This document shows, piece after piece, positions 20,480 to 33,440 of a DNA stretch of 64,000 nucleotides. The notes beneath the pieces are model-generated. The model was not told the origin of the DNA. It did no database searches and worked only from the letters and a program-made list of their open reading frames with translations. The stretch spans positions 55,940-119,939 of the forward strand of contig CAJQUW010000944.1 in NCBI GenBank assembly GCA_907163375.1, given 5' to 3'. Both the position numbers and the translations under genes were made by a program. The first letter of the stretch is position 1. Every line of letters starts with the position of its first letter. The DNA comes from Prostheceraeus crozeri. Taxonomy: Eukaryota > Platyhelminthes > Polycladida > Euryleptidae.

Positions 20480-22800
20480 CTAACATCCATTTTCGACTCA
20501 TTCATTGACTCTCACCTTGCATTCGTTCATGCGAATATATGCATATGAAAAAAGAAGGCAAAAAAGGAAATGTTGGAAATAATAAAAAAAGTCCAGTCGA
20601 GAATTCAAAATTAGTTTAACTTTAATGCCAATCGATTTCTGCCGTCTACCTCAAAGCAAGTTGATGTATTAGGTCAAAATACAAAAAAGAAATTTGAAAT
20701 CATTGATATGAAACTTAGTGAAAAGGCATACATGCACAATTGTGAAGTTAAACTTTCATCTCTCGATCAATGCGAGTGGTTGCGGGCTGGAACTGAAAAA
20801 GTGGGTCAGCAGCAAATTTACCTCCTAGAAATATGACTACTAACTTATAATCTCATGTACTGTGCATTGTTGATTTGCAGTCAATGGAGGGTGATGCGCT
20901 TGCGGAATGTAACTTATTACCCGATTAGCCTATATAACATGGATTACATTTACCACATGCTAATTTATACAGTATATCACATTCTAAGATCGAAAATCAA
21001 TAACACTTTTGATATTGAATGTCTTAACATTGAATGGGATATGTTTGCCCGTAGTTAATATACTGCGACATTTACAGCGAGGTTCCTCACAGCGACAAAC
21101 CACGTAAATCGTTCTGTGGTTGTTTCTGCGGTTAGCAGTGACAGGAGACTGTTGACCATCATGGCAGTAGTGTTCCTGAAAGGTCATTAAATATTAGCAA
21201 CCCATCCGATATCTATGCTATGCTTCATGGCGGGAATAATGTCCACGCGCTCTGCTGACTCGAATCTCGAGTTCGACCATGATAACTCGATGGTTAATGC
21301 ATTTAATTCGCAGATATTAAAAAAAAGAAGATTTTCAACTTTTCTCTCCTAGTAAGCTGATTTCAGTCAGCAATAAGCCTATATCAAAAAATAGCTCAGA
21401 AAATGCACGTTTCCTCGTGCTTAGTTCATTGTACTCGCAAGCTTTCTTCGTAAAATTTTTTAAATTGAATGATTTTCATATTTTGACCACCGTCCAGAAA
21501 ACACAGTAACGTATATACTTAGTATAATATCATAATGGTTTAATTCAGGGTTGAGAATCATCCTGTACTTCGGTTATTTCGGTCCGCATCTGATGGACAT
21601 TATTCTATTAGCAATTTTTATTTACTGATAATCGTCAGCTCTCAATATCAGATTCTCTCATGAAAGATCTCATTATTGAGAACAATAATTAAGTGGATGT
21701 AGATCTAGATGCTCGTAATGATCAAGTAGATGAGATTGTGCGGAATGAATTGGAATCAGATCTAGGCCTACATGTCGGTGACTGAGCTAAAGTGTCACGA
21801 AAAGCTTCGGTCAAACATTTTGTCAGTAAGGTGCTACATCTCTCTCCGGAGCCAATGTTGATGTTTATGAGAGAAAGGAATCGTGAGAAAGTGTTTTCTT
21901 CCCCGATGTTGCTGATGTTGCTACTACTTCTATTGATGATATTCTTTTGAAGCTGCCAATACCGTCTAGGTTCAACTGTTCGTTCAAGAAAATTATTTCA
22001 GTTTGACTGTCCTCTTGATGTGTATAACTTGAAAGAACTATTTTTAAAAGAGAATTCTGATAGTGAATTGTATTTGCTAGATGTTTATTTCTCTGTTGTT
22101 TTAGAAGCTTACCTACATTTGTAATGCAGCGTGCATGTTTCAATTTAGATATCTTCATATTGCAACTTTGTGCTTCATTTTTGATAAAATACGGCAGAAT
22201 TTACACAAAATCTCGTAATCAATTAGTTTAAAACTATGATTTAACATGGGAAGTGATTTGAGACAATTAGCCCAAACCGATCAGACAACATGCCCCATGG
22301 TTGGAGCTAACTGTCTCAACCTACTTTTTCACTTTACATTAAAGTTGCGCATTAACAAACAATAAATCACAATGAAAAATTAAACTTATCAGCAGAGTAT
22401 TGATAGAATCGTGTCAAATGCATAGGTAGCGACCTCGTTGATTATCAGGTATTGGCTAAAATTGAAGATGAATCAATTTTGAGACAAGTCGACTAAAAGT
22501 TTAGTCCACTTTATGCACTAATTGATAATGGCAGCGTATTTAGAGCAACATGGAGCAGTTGTGAATCGAAAAACAATGTAATATGCGTAGTTTGCAAGGG
22601 TGAAATCTATATCATCGGAAAATTTAATTTTAACTACATTCACCTGCCGCAGAAAACCTATCATTGAATTCATTTTTCACCGAAAAATCTGTCTTATTCT
22701 GCTTCCCTTCGAAACCAAATACGTAGGAAATTCTAAAATGTAGCGCCGGCAGCATTGCTGCGCTATCGCGTTCACGAGAAGTTGATGTCACAGATGAATG
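20480..22800. other. No gene recognised
   Basis: AT-rich sequence. Short open frames at 20855-21058 and 21865-22158 (minus) show no family match or splice context. No repeat ends were identified. Confidence 0.5.
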
Positions 22801-22900
22801 GGAATGACAATGACGTCACGTCTTGCAATTCAATACAGATTTTCACAAGCGTTCAGTCAACGCTCTGTCTCTATATTGCTCTTGCGCTGTCAGCGGTGAA

Positions 22901-23581
22901 ATGAAGATAGCAGTTCTCGGCGCTACTGGCCCTCTCGGGAGACAGATCCTGGAGCGAGCACTCAGTCAAGGACATTCAGTCACTGCTCTTGTGCGCCGCC
23001 CTGAAGCACTCGTCGATCTAGAGGAGAAATTCAATGGAGATGAAAAACTTCTGGAGTCTCACAAAGCGGATATATTTTCTGTTGATTCACTCGTCGAACA
23101 TTTCGTGGGATGTGACGCAGTTCTTGGTGCGCTTGGACCACATTTATCGTTGTCCAGAGCACCACAAACTCTCATGACAAACTCTACACGCACTATGGTA
23201 GAAGCCATGAGGAAAGCTGGTATCAAACGCCTTGTCATTTGTACATCTATCGGTGTCGATCTTGATCCGAATCCTACCTGGCGAGCACGTCTCGCCTACT
23301 TTGGATTCAGCACCACGTTTAAAACCTTTGTTCAAGACTTCCGGAATGCAGAAAAATTCCTGGAAACATCGGATGCTGCAAGCGACATAAATTTCACTGT
23401 AGTGAAGCCTCCGCGACTTCTGAACTCCGCCTTTCAAGATAAAGCGCCTCTCACATTTGAGGGTCAACGCCATACAGAACGCATTGAATCCAAAATTCCT
23501 CGAGCCAATGTCGCACAATTTATGTTGGATTCAATTTCATCGGATGAATGGTCAAGAAAACTCGTCTGCATCTCCTTCTGA
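22901..23581 (+). CDS. Intronless atypical SDR, flavin-reductase / NmrA-like NAD(P)-binding protein
   Basis: The 226-residue protein starts at Met 22901 (MKIAVLGATGPLG). The Rossmann dinucleotide loop GxxGxxG lies at residues 7-13. An in-frame ATG at 22823 would add 26 residues but would put unconserved sequence ahead of the first beta strand, so the inner Met is preferred. VTALVRRPE supplies the basic residues after strand 2 that favour NADPH. ADIFSVDSLVEHF, AVLGALGPH and KRLVICTSIGVD follow the order of atypical SDRs such as biliverdin reductase B (about 206 aa). TVVKPPRLLN and a late RANVAQFMLD helix also fit. It probably acts as a cytosolic NADPH-dependent reductase; the substrate is not deducible. 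No introns are present, and the base composition is less AT-rich than its surroundings. An ATTAAA near 23776 could serve for polyadenylation. Confidence 0.87.
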   Translation: MKIAVLGATGPLGRQILERALSQGHSVTALVRRPEALVDLEEKFNGDEKLLESHKADIFSVDSLVEHFVGCDAVLGALGPHLSLSRAPQTLMTNSTRTMVEAMRKAGIKRLVICTSIGVDLDPNPTWRARLAYFGFSTTFKTFVQDFRNAEKFLETSDAASDINFTVVKPPRLLNSAFQDKAPLTFEGQRHTERIESKIPRANVAQFMLDSISSDEWSRKLVCISF

Positions 23582-23584
23582 AAT

Positions 23585-25455
23585 ATAAGTTTTTTCGTCC
23601 ATAACTGTGCTCAACATTGCGGCCTAATATATCACAATTCAATTGCTACGACTGTACTCAAAAGTGAAAATTGTAGAAAAAATAGGCCTACTCCTTATAT
23701 TTATTTGTTTTTATCAGATAGAAAATCTGCAGTCTACAAAGCAATAACGCTTCTATAGGCCTACTGTTGTAAGAATTAAATCCAATTTTTCTTCGGTTTG
23801 CAACAGCCACGCATTGCAAAATTTAGTTGGTCAAAATATTTGCAATTAAATATGACTAATTAGGGATCCAACTTGCCGATAAATTTTATTTTAATATAAT
23901 TAGGGATTAAATGCTATTGATTGGCATGAGCGCGCGACAATAACCTGTTTCAAAAAATGTTTGCTCTCAGTCACTTCTTCAACGCTTGTTCAATTACGAA
24001 AACTACAGTTACCTAGATGCTAACATTCAGCGAACTTAATTCTACGAGTACGACTATACCCCAAATCCTAAAATTGCGAAGGACTACAGCCATTCAACTG
24101 CAAGCTATTGACTACACGGGAATGTCGTTAACCGTCACAAAACATAATCATTTATTTCTTGAGCTAATTTATTTTCTGTTTCTTTCCAATAGGTTTAGGT
24201 ACACTGTTTCGATAGGTAAAAGGCGAACACAATTTTTGTAATTGATTTCTTGAACTTAAAAGTTAAATGCAACACCTATACATTATTCAGGCAATGGTTT
24301 TGCTGAATGGAGGTGCTAGAATAAGAATGTGATGAATTAATAGACGTGTTCATGTATAGGCAGGAATCATGGCGCAGACACACTATGCCTCTAGCATGTA
24401 TGGAAATTACTTTCATCAACACAGGAGACGGAGACCTGTAGCTCAAGGACCAGATGCGGCTTGTGGCTCCATCTCAAAATTGCCGTCATGTGCGACCAAC
24501 GAAGACTGCTGGATAGGGTTAATCCCGGAGTAAAATTGCGCCCGAGCTCCCAAAATGAAGTCTTTCCGAGACCGAGCTTGAAAACATCTACATTACAAAA
24601 TTGCAATCCTTTTGAAATGCTTATATTTAGTCATGACAACTGTCTTAAAGATGTTCATTATGTATATAAAGTGCTTACTCATAAGCAGTTTTAATCATAT
24701 ACTTACTTTGGTTTTAATTGACAACAGAATATTATTGAGATATGGAATGTAAGGGAATGAATAGCCATGTCAAAAGTATGAATCAGCAAAAAAATAATAT
24801 AATAGATAATGGCAGGGACATCTATGATTGATGTAAGACATCTAAGGGACGTTCAACTCCCATATGATACCATGTACTGGACTGGAGGCCGGTGTCTTTG
24901 GTAGATTTGATTAATGACGATTGTTTGTGCACATCTGGATAAAACCGCGAAACAAGTTGTAAACAATTATCCAGCACTCTAATACGCTCATTCATACAGG
25001 GAATCTATTGAAAGAAGATTCTAGACCCAGTCAAGAAGTGACTGCAGAATTACAAAACTCCCGCAAGAATAAGCAACTGTCAGTAACAGCTGCAAATATC
25101 AACTGCTAGTGATTGAAATTGTTCACCTACGACACGTAGCATCAACGGCTATTGGTGTGGATTCTGTACATTCTTTACATGCTTTGCGAAAATCGATTCA
25201 GTAGTGCTTTTTCGGAGAATTGTGGACTCTGGAAAAATTTTGATAATCTTTTTCCTTTGCTAAAAGCAGTCATGGATTAAGTGACAACTGATCAGTAATG
25301 ATTTTACTTGCTACTACAATTTTTGCAGCAATATGTCCCATGCCTTATTCGTTGTCATAGGCTACAAGTAAAAGACATGATTTAAATCTAAAGAAAGTCT
25401 ACCGATGAAGCAATCAGAAACGAACAAAAAACAAATTGAAGCGTCAAAAATTGAT
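23585..25455. other. No gene recognised
   Basis: 3' flank of the SDR gene and AT-rich intergenic sequence. Two TAGGCCTAC words lie at 23688 and 23756. The open frames at 24017-24241 and 24461-24694 have no recognisable features. Confidence 0.5.
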
Positions 25456-25459
25456 AATG

Positions 25460-26403
25460 CCGTATTTCTTTGAATATGAGACGCCCTTGAATAAGGGACA
25501 CCCTCGAATAAGAGACGCATCCGTGAGAGGAAAAAATTTAATAAGAGACGCCCTTGAATAAGGGACTCCCTCGAATAAGAGACGCATCCGTGAGAGGAAA
25601 AAATTTAATAAGAGACGCCCTTGAATAAGGGACTCCCTCGAATAAGAGACGCATCCGTGAGAGGAAAAAATTTAATAAGAGACGCATGTACAAAAAATAG
25701 ACTGCTATAGACATATTACATGCAGGCTATTGTAATGTGTTAGCTATATCCGCCTGAGCGATTATTAGGCCTACTTATCTTAGTAAAATAAGTCAGTCTA
25801 CTAGTAAAGACCGGGTATCATGACCAATATTGTATAATATATAAGGCTTCTTGTTGTTGTACATGCAGTACATGCATGTTGTACATACGTACATGCAGGC
25901 CTACTTAAGGTTACTTCATCTACCATTTAAGGAGGCATTATACGGTAGCTTCCTTTGCATTTGGAGTCATGTACCGGTCGGTAACCTTTGCTGTAAATAC
26001 TACTTGATTATCGGTATTTTCGTTTCGGTAAATTCAGATCTTGTCTACATGTATAGTGGCCAACATGTACTGGTATATGAATGTATTAGATGAGTCTACA
26101 AGATATGCTACTACAAACCATAAAACTCCTTTCATTTCCAAAATATCTGAATTATGATAAAGCGTATATATGTAAGAAAAATTGCTGGCGAAATTTGCTC
26201 ATGACATAGGCCTAAGTGAGGAATGCAAAGGTTACCTAAGAGAATAGTAGCAAAAAACTAAGACATCTTTAATGAAAGAATGAAAACTTGAACATTTGAT
26301 AAATAAGAGACGCCCTTGAATAAGAGACGCCCCTGAATAAGAGACGCATCAATCAGGGATCTGAAAAAAATAAGAGACGCGTCTCTTATTCAAAGAAATA
26401 CGG
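25460..26403. mobile_element. TIR element (~944 bp) rich in AATAAGAGACGC words
   Basis: The inverted ends read CCGTATTTCTTTGAATATGA on the left and, on the complementary strand of the right end, CCGTATTTCTTTGAATAAGA. Copies of AATAAGAGACGC and close variants continue inward from both ends. The core has no transposase. The target duplication is uncertain (TAAT lies near both ends). This is a non-autonomous DNA transposon. Confidence 0.65.
25491..25685 (+). repeat. 67-bp tandem repeat, ~2.9 units
   Basis: Units start at 25491, 25558 and 25625 with ATAAGGGA and share GACGCATCCGTGAGAGG. They differ by about one base, so the array expanded recently. It lies just inside the left end of the TIR element. 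Confidence 0.9.
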
Positions 26404-26404
26404 T

Positions 26405-29400
26405 AATTTGATTAGTAGAACAAATGAAAATGCTAAAAGTTAAGGAAGAGTCTCTTGAATATCCATTCCTTCTGAAGATCCTTTATCAAGATTTAGGTGG
26501 AAAAGAGCAACCAGTGTTGTCTTTCCAAGTGCGTCTCCTCGTAATGAGTGGCTACCGATTTCAATATATTTTTATCTCTTATTAGATTTATTATTTTTAT
26601 CTTGTGATTATAGAGCATCATCTGTGAGGAGGAATTCAATTTATAATCAAACTCCGAGGAACAAATAAAATGTGATTATGATGTCAGTGATTCATGAAAT
26701 GCGAAGATTATATTGAATAAAAAGCAAACCAAGCGGTGGTGGTTGCTGACTTTCCACGATTTTAAGGTCCTACCGTATTGGGCAATTCAGGAACAGCATT
26801 GATAAGGATTTAAGTTGATTACGAAATCCGCATTAATTTCGTCGGTGAATATGAAAGCATTCGTGCATCACTGTGGCAAAATTAGCCATCAATTTTCATT
26901 TAATGAAAGTTGAGTAATACAAGGACGGAAATAAACCACACATGTTACATCGCTTCATTGTTCATGAATTCTCGAATAAAGTCCACCAGTGGTCCAAATT
27001 ATTATACAGGTGGAGGTTTTAGATAAGACAATGGGAAAATCAATGAAAATAGAAAGTCACAATCTATTTGAAACTGACCATCGATGATTTATTACTGTGA
27101 AGGAGTTAATAAAGTCCACAGGTTTGATTTGAGAAAATGTGATATTTCATTCATACAACATTCAATTGTTTAAGAATAATTCAAGAGTAAACCAATGTTT
27201 AATCACGATTGTCCTCTTATCATAAAAGGATTTTTTTCCTATATCAATTTCTCGAATTTATGAAGTTCTACTCGTCTGAACGTATTATGTTGAACAAATA
27301 ATCATAATTTCGATATTGGTTTGATTTTTGTTGAATGTAACGAGACACTCTGATTCGAATAATTAGAAACTTTGAATTTCTGTCATTTCTATTTACACAA
27401 TAAATACTCGACTGAATTCAACTACGCCCATCCTCGGTAACATTACCCACAAAAGAATTAACATTTTGATATCACTTGATCAATAACAGCAGGAGCATGT
27501 ATCATCGGTCGGTTTTGCCATGGTTTCACTTTCTAACCAAGATAGTCACTTACACCTACACAACGCAGAAATCACGAGCTCACTGTGACAGCGCATTAGC
27601 TGATTCAACATTATAATGCTGAAATTCGCAAGGCTCGCCTTATAAATTCATTTTATAATATCTCATAAAAACCGATTTCATGATGCGAAAGTCGTTGGAA
27701 CTAAAGTTGGAATGACTAAAAGGTCGGAATAAATTGGAATGAATAATCTTGACAGACTGATTTTCGTACAAAATATAACTTGCGAATATGAAATTGAATG
27801 CTATTGAATATGGAATAGCGTCAAAATTGGTGTTGCAAAAATCACAAAAATCAGCGAAAATTAAGTCTCTAAGCACACTATCTCATACTAAAAAAGCTCT
27901 AGTATCCGAAGTATGAAAACAAATTCTTTGATATTTGTATTGACATCTCATAGCAGCTTGGACATTATGCCGCATAATGATGACATTCTTCCATTTCAAT
28001 TTTAGAGCCACTGTTACACGTCCCCAGAATTTTGCGTAATTCGTTCGATGCACAAATTCTGACACTCATCAGCATCTTTAAGCATGAAGAAAATTACTGC
28101 ATAAAATCAACATCATAGTTGCCTTTGGTAATGTGGTAACTCAAAGACAAACTTTTTTCTCATTTATCTAATTGAGCGTAGGAGATAACGGCGAGACAAT
28201 CAAAACCTCATCTTCAAAGTGACCAGAAAATCGTAACTCGTTCGAACTCGAAAATCGTAACTCGTAACATACCTTCTCAAAGAATAAAAGTTGCTATGCC
28301 AATGCTACTGCTTGTTTGAATAGAACTTTAGATAGGTTAAAGAATTGCATTTCAATTAAGTCCTAACTCTCTTTCACTATCGACAAATATTCCAATAATC
28401 CCACAATATGTAACTCGTTCGATGCGTAACCTGTTCGACGCACGTGCTATGCTTCACCATCTATTTGATGGTGACAATCAAAGTCACCCGTTTCATATTA
28501 AATGAGAGCAAGTTGTGGATTTCAATATTATTACTCTGTTATCAGGAATAAATTATCCAAAAACATGGAAACGGTCCAATAATGTGTATAATCTTTGTGG
28601 CAATATACATGCACTTGGGCGCACTGAATTCTAGCACACTGTTGTTGTGTTGTCAAGGCACGAAACTTGAAGGTCCCCAAATTCGCATGTCGGTGCGTTG
28701 CAAACATCGAACAGTAAAATGTCGACATTTGTAGCTTCTAACCAACAACATACATGTGCTACCCAGCGGTCATTGAGTTGAAGGCAATCTGCCCTCACGA
28801 GATATAGTAATTTCCAGTACGCCCGCTTAGTCGATTGTGTCTACCGTAATTCTAGATATTTGGTTCAGGTTCAAACCAGATATTATTAATAGATACATTT
28901 ACACATCGAGTGTTTGAAGGAGCACGCATTGCAAAACATGGCAACTTCCAACGTGTAAAGGGCAAAGCCATGAATTTACTAGCATCATAAGGCATCAAAT
29001 CTAATTCTCTATAAATAGGATACTTAAGCAACTGTTCCAATTTAGATGAAGAGATGCCTTACATCTAGATGTCGGATGATTGCAGGAATATCCATTGCAA
29101 TTTATGGGAAGCATTAATGTATAAGACCATGAATTTACTGGAAGAGGACTATTATAAAATATCAACGCGAATTCTGTATCTGTGAGTTCTATATCTAACT
29201 ACTCGTAATGCAGCTGAAGTGATATTTGACATCAAGATGGAGATGATACTGTTAACAAACTTATGTGATTATTACAAAACATGCTTTTGCTTCTATTGGA
29301 ACAGTGGTATAACCATCAATATATATGGCCGATATCTATGATCAGCATGTTCTCTTGGCATTGCGAGATAAAGAATTTCAGATACTAAAAGTCCTTGACT

Positions 29401-30885
29401 GGCATAAATTAAGAGAAAGCCATAATAAGACGTGTTCAGTACAATCAATTGGCGCTGTAACTCGTTCGATACATCAGATATTCAAATTTTCTATATCAGC
29501 TAAAACACTAATTTCTTGTGGTTCTCATATTGTAATAGGTCTACATATAGCAACTCAATTTATGGTTTGTAACCAATTTTGGGCGGGTGACATGCAGCAC
29601 CGAAATTCAATGCAAATTTTGTATGTTTTGGGAGAATCAGCCATATAGCGAACCCAGTCGAGTGCCTGGACCTCTAGAGACACGGCAAGGGAATTCCAGT
29701 TGGAATCCCTGAAAGAATAATCATATGCTGAGGAAGCGTCAAAACTAACACGTCTGTTAGATAAAATTTTCAACAAGCCGTAGTTGCGTTTAGAACATTA
29801 CTCCAAACTAGACCAACAAGCGGCCAACATTTTCGCTCCTACCGGGTTATCCTCACGATGCGCGAAATTATTCACTATCATGATTTCTTTATCCGCCGGA
29901 TATCCTTACGATGTGGAAGCTATTCTACCTCCAAATGTTTTCCAAAAAATGTTGGGAATAAACATTTGTTGACTTATTGACCTGTTATGATTTCGGTGCT
30001 GCTGTTTTGTGAGATCGTGGCACCGTAATTACTAGTAGGCCCTACTACAAGTACAATGGAATGTCTGATCTTTCCTCCAAAGATATTAGATATTATCATT
30101 GTCTTTACTTTCCTCAGAAATGAATGTACAGTTATTCCAGTACGAAAAGCATGTATTTGTGCAAAACACGATTCTAAAAAAAAAGAAAATGCAAGCGTTG
30201 CGAGAAATTGGAAATACCTGGGTGCTATAACTTTTGCCTGGGCTCGTAATGGTTAATTATCCTAACTAAGCTTGGGTTTTGCATTGAAATCAGTAGACCA
30301 TAGTGACAATTGACAATCTTTTGACAGTGCAAATTAAAAATAGATAAAAATGAAGCTAAATCAGATGTTTGAGTGTCATTTTCTTCGGTTGTTATCTTTG
30401 CTGCTGCCCTTTGCAGCCTATACAGCTCAATTATGGATGACAGATTCAAACAGATGTCTTAAGGAAATCCATATCTACCACACGCAACCATGCGATGATT
30501 CTCCGGATATAGGCGGATGTCCTACAGATCCGCATCTGCATTTATCCGATAATTCTGAATAATGAGGCGGATCTCTTCAAGACATTCGTAAATTCCGTGA
30601 AGTGCTGGATACTGATGGATGTCTTCATGATATCGCTACACATTATCCGTAAATTTCCATTTCAAAATTTCATTTTTTTAGACATCCACAATTTATCGAT
30701 TTGCCATCCGCGGGATCTTGTGGACTAAAACGGATGTCAGTGCCACATCAAGAAATGAACAGATAACCTACGGCTGAATATAGTAGTGCTGAGAGGGGAG
30801 CTGCAGCTATGAGCGAATGACGTGTACTGTTCGTCATGGGTAGTTGGAGCAGTGTGCAGATTTGGTTTCGGGGCTCAAAATGTTA
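26405..30885. other. No gene recognised
   Basis: 4.5 kb of AT-rich sequence. The longest frame (29325-29648, 107 codons) and a 62-codon frame at 29784-29972 have no family motif, splice context or repeat identity that could be recognised. A patch rich in GGATGT/ATCCGC words lies at 30490-30740 and resembles one at 63.1-63.8 kb. Confidence 0.5.
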
Positions 30886-30889
30886 CGAT

Positions 30890-31040
30890 ACATTTTAGTA
30901 AATGTTCATTCCTTTGATATCCAATAAAAACTTAGCTTCTTAAAAAGTGATCACTTATCTTTTAGACCACATGAATGTAATTTCCGCAAAAAACAAAGAG
31001 AACTGAATCCTTTGATACAAGCATTTCCACTTGATGCAGG
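30890..31040 (-). mobile_element. R-family fragment
   Basis: AAATGTTCATTCCTTTGATA and TTTCCGCAAAAAAC match, in reverse orientation, the first third of the R elements at 31.1, 33.4 and 37.1 kb. Confidence 0.6.
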
Positions 31041-31123
31041 CCAACTCCATGCATCTATTTCTTTTAAATTTGGCTATGATCATTGTGTTTATTGTGATAT
31101 TTGCCAAAGATCTTTAACCATAG

Positions 31124-33440
31124 AGTAAGTATATATAGGTAGCCCAGAGTGTCGACTCAAAACGGCGTCTACATGCAGTGAAAATTTTTATGTGAAAAGA
31201 TTCAGTTTTTTGCCGAGATTTTGTTCCTGTGATCCAAAAAATTATTTGAGCAGTTTTTAAAATGTCAAATTTTTGCAAATTTATATACTACCGACATGAA
31301 GCCCCTTTAGAAGTAGTATGAAGCAAGTTGGATGTCAAGGGGAATGAATATTTGCTAACAAGCATCTTAATTAAGCGGAAATTAAGCTGATGATGATTTA
31401 GGAAATTTTATGAACCACATTATAATGCAAGTCCCTGCAAGTCTTCAACGAAAAGTTGAGATTTCCATTGTGCTTCGTAGCTGAGATGTCATGTCTTTAA
31501 TTCAATTTTCAGCGGCATGACTTTATGATTCACAAGGCGTCATTTCTTCAATTTGAATAGCAATGTGGACCCATTAACATCTTCTAAAGTTAATTATGAT
31601 AAGCTTCCTTGAATATGAAGTCTCGCTCTTTCAGTGGCAGTTTGTGATATGTATGCGCTTAAGATAATAATCTCATTATAATAAAGCTGCGCATTTAGTA
31701 ATGGTAACCGATCGAATTGCTAATTCAACAGACTTTATTGCCTCTACAAATTGACATGACATGAAGGATTCGTGGAATACTATTCTTTATTCTGTATTGC
31801 TATGAGGATCAGCAGGGATGCCGGCAAGGTTGTTGCAGGTGTTGCATGTGTGCCCTATTCATGAATTACCGAAAAATATTATTTAATCAATCTTTCGTTG
31901 AAGCGTGTTGTGGTCACATATTACCGTCCCGGGGCTATGGTGTACATAAATTTTACGTGTATTATGAAATTATAAAGACAGATGCGATACATTTAGTGTG
32001 AGCTGATAACAAAATTGTCAACAAACAAAATCGTAGAATCATTTGATGTAGCGAGAAATTATATCGCCTTGTTGAACAACTTGCTTTTTACAATCGTTAC
32101 AAGTGATGCGCTGACGTGATGTTGCAAATTAGTATACGAATGTTTTCGGAATGTGTTTGACAAGATACAATATTCCAAGCCTTTGATTAGCTAAGTTCAT
32201 TTACATGCATGGGCCTAGGCTACTCTTGTTCGTGAATTTTTGAAAGCTAGTAATTTTGTAATTTTCCAAATATTTAACAGTTCACCATGTAGTTTACCAA
32301 GATCCAAAGTGTGATTCACGGTGCGGAGTCTTGTAGCATGTTTTAGATCTTGAACATTTTCGATCATAATATTCATTGAAATATGGCTCACTTAGAACAC
32401 CTACCTTAGAATTCTTCTTCATAGCTGAGCAAGAGCGATTTTAAGCAAAATTTGTCAAAAATTTCAATTTTTTATCGTAAAAATGTATTCTGCTGTGTTA
32501 TCGATTTTCTTCTAGCCAAATAGCATTTTTCTGTACTGATGATTAGAAACGCCTAGTGCTACATGGGAGCAGTTTCATATCATGATGTACTGAGATTTGA
32601 ATTGTTTTGCACATTTTCCTATGCATGCAATACATGTACATGCAAGCAATCTCTAAGAGTTGCAAATTTTCTAATTTATGTTGTTCTTCCTGATCCACTA
32701 CAATTATTCATACACCTCTATAATTGTTAAAGAGTTGCAATTGTTTTAGAACAAGCTTTAATTGAAATTGTAAAGACGCTTGATATATCGGTGTATATAG
32801 TCTGCTGGAAAAGCAATACAGTGAAGATCTCTTGTAGCCTACATTAACTGGATATAATTGCATGTCATTCTCAAGGAAAAGGTGTCGCTAAACATAAGAT
32901 CTATTTTAATAGAATCAGACTTTTTTTGTATTGTAGCAAACGGGTGTCACGGTGTCACATACATTTATATGTGGTGCAGTAAATTTGCAAATTTAGCTTA
33001 TAGGCTATCCTTAGGCTAGAATTGACAACAAAGTGATTTCTATTCATTTGATTTACAGACCTATACTCATGCATAATGGTAATGGCTGTTGTCCGATGAG
33101 CATGGTTATGGAGAATAGTTATCAATCGAAAGTCAACAGGTCTATACAAAACCGAATTCGGACTTATTAAAGCGCGAAGCATTGGGTAAAAGGATGGAAT
33201 ATAATACCTCAAAAAGTGCCCTCCTTTAGATCGATGCAACACCTGCCCTAAAGTCGTGCCGGCGTGCCTGATGATCAGTCAGATTGGCGTTAATTTCTCC
33301 AAAAGTGAAGAAATTTGCATATCTTGCAGGTGGTACTGGGTTTCGACTCATGTTCATTTAATGAAATCGAAAGTGTATACACACTAGGGATTTAATAAAT
33401 GCTGAGTTGCTGCTCTACCTAATACATTTGCCATAGAGTA
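31124..33440 (+). mobile_element. R-family TIR element copy 1, split by a hAT-like insertion
   Basis: It begins TAGAGTAAGTATATATAGGT and runs through landmarks shared by all copies: GATTCAGTTTTTTGC, AAGTTGGATGTCAA, TTCAGCGGCATGACTTTATG and ATGTGGACCCATT. It then resumes after the insertion at 33271 with AGTGAAGAAATTTGCATATC and TAGGGATTTAATAAATG, ending near TCTACCTAATACATTTGCC. The ends are roughly inverted (AGAGTA...AGGT). It is non-coding, about 0.85 kb without the insert. The superfamily is unknown to me. Confidence 0.65.
31813..33270. mobile_element. Non-autonomous hAT-like element, 1458 bp, inside an R element
   Basis: The left end is CAGGGATGCCGGCAAG. The right end, on its complementary strand, is CAGGCACGCCGGCACG. 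Both are followed by a GCAGGTGTTGCAT block. Flanking octamers AGGATCAG (31805-31812) and ATGATCAG (33271-33278) agree at 7 of 8 positions. CAGG-type ends plus an 8-bp duplication are hAT hallmarks. No transposase frame was found inside. Confidence 0.75.

Noticed and set aside
21865-22158. 97-codon minus-strand frame as a gene
   Set aside because: No similarity recognised. It lies opposite an equally undistinguished frame.
25491-25685. CRISPR-like array
   Set aside because: The 67-bp units are contiguous, with no variable spacers; this is a simple tandem repeat in a eukaryotic transposon.
29325-29648. 107-codon frame as a gene
   Set aside because: No recognisable domain, no codon or composition difference from the flanks and no splice context.
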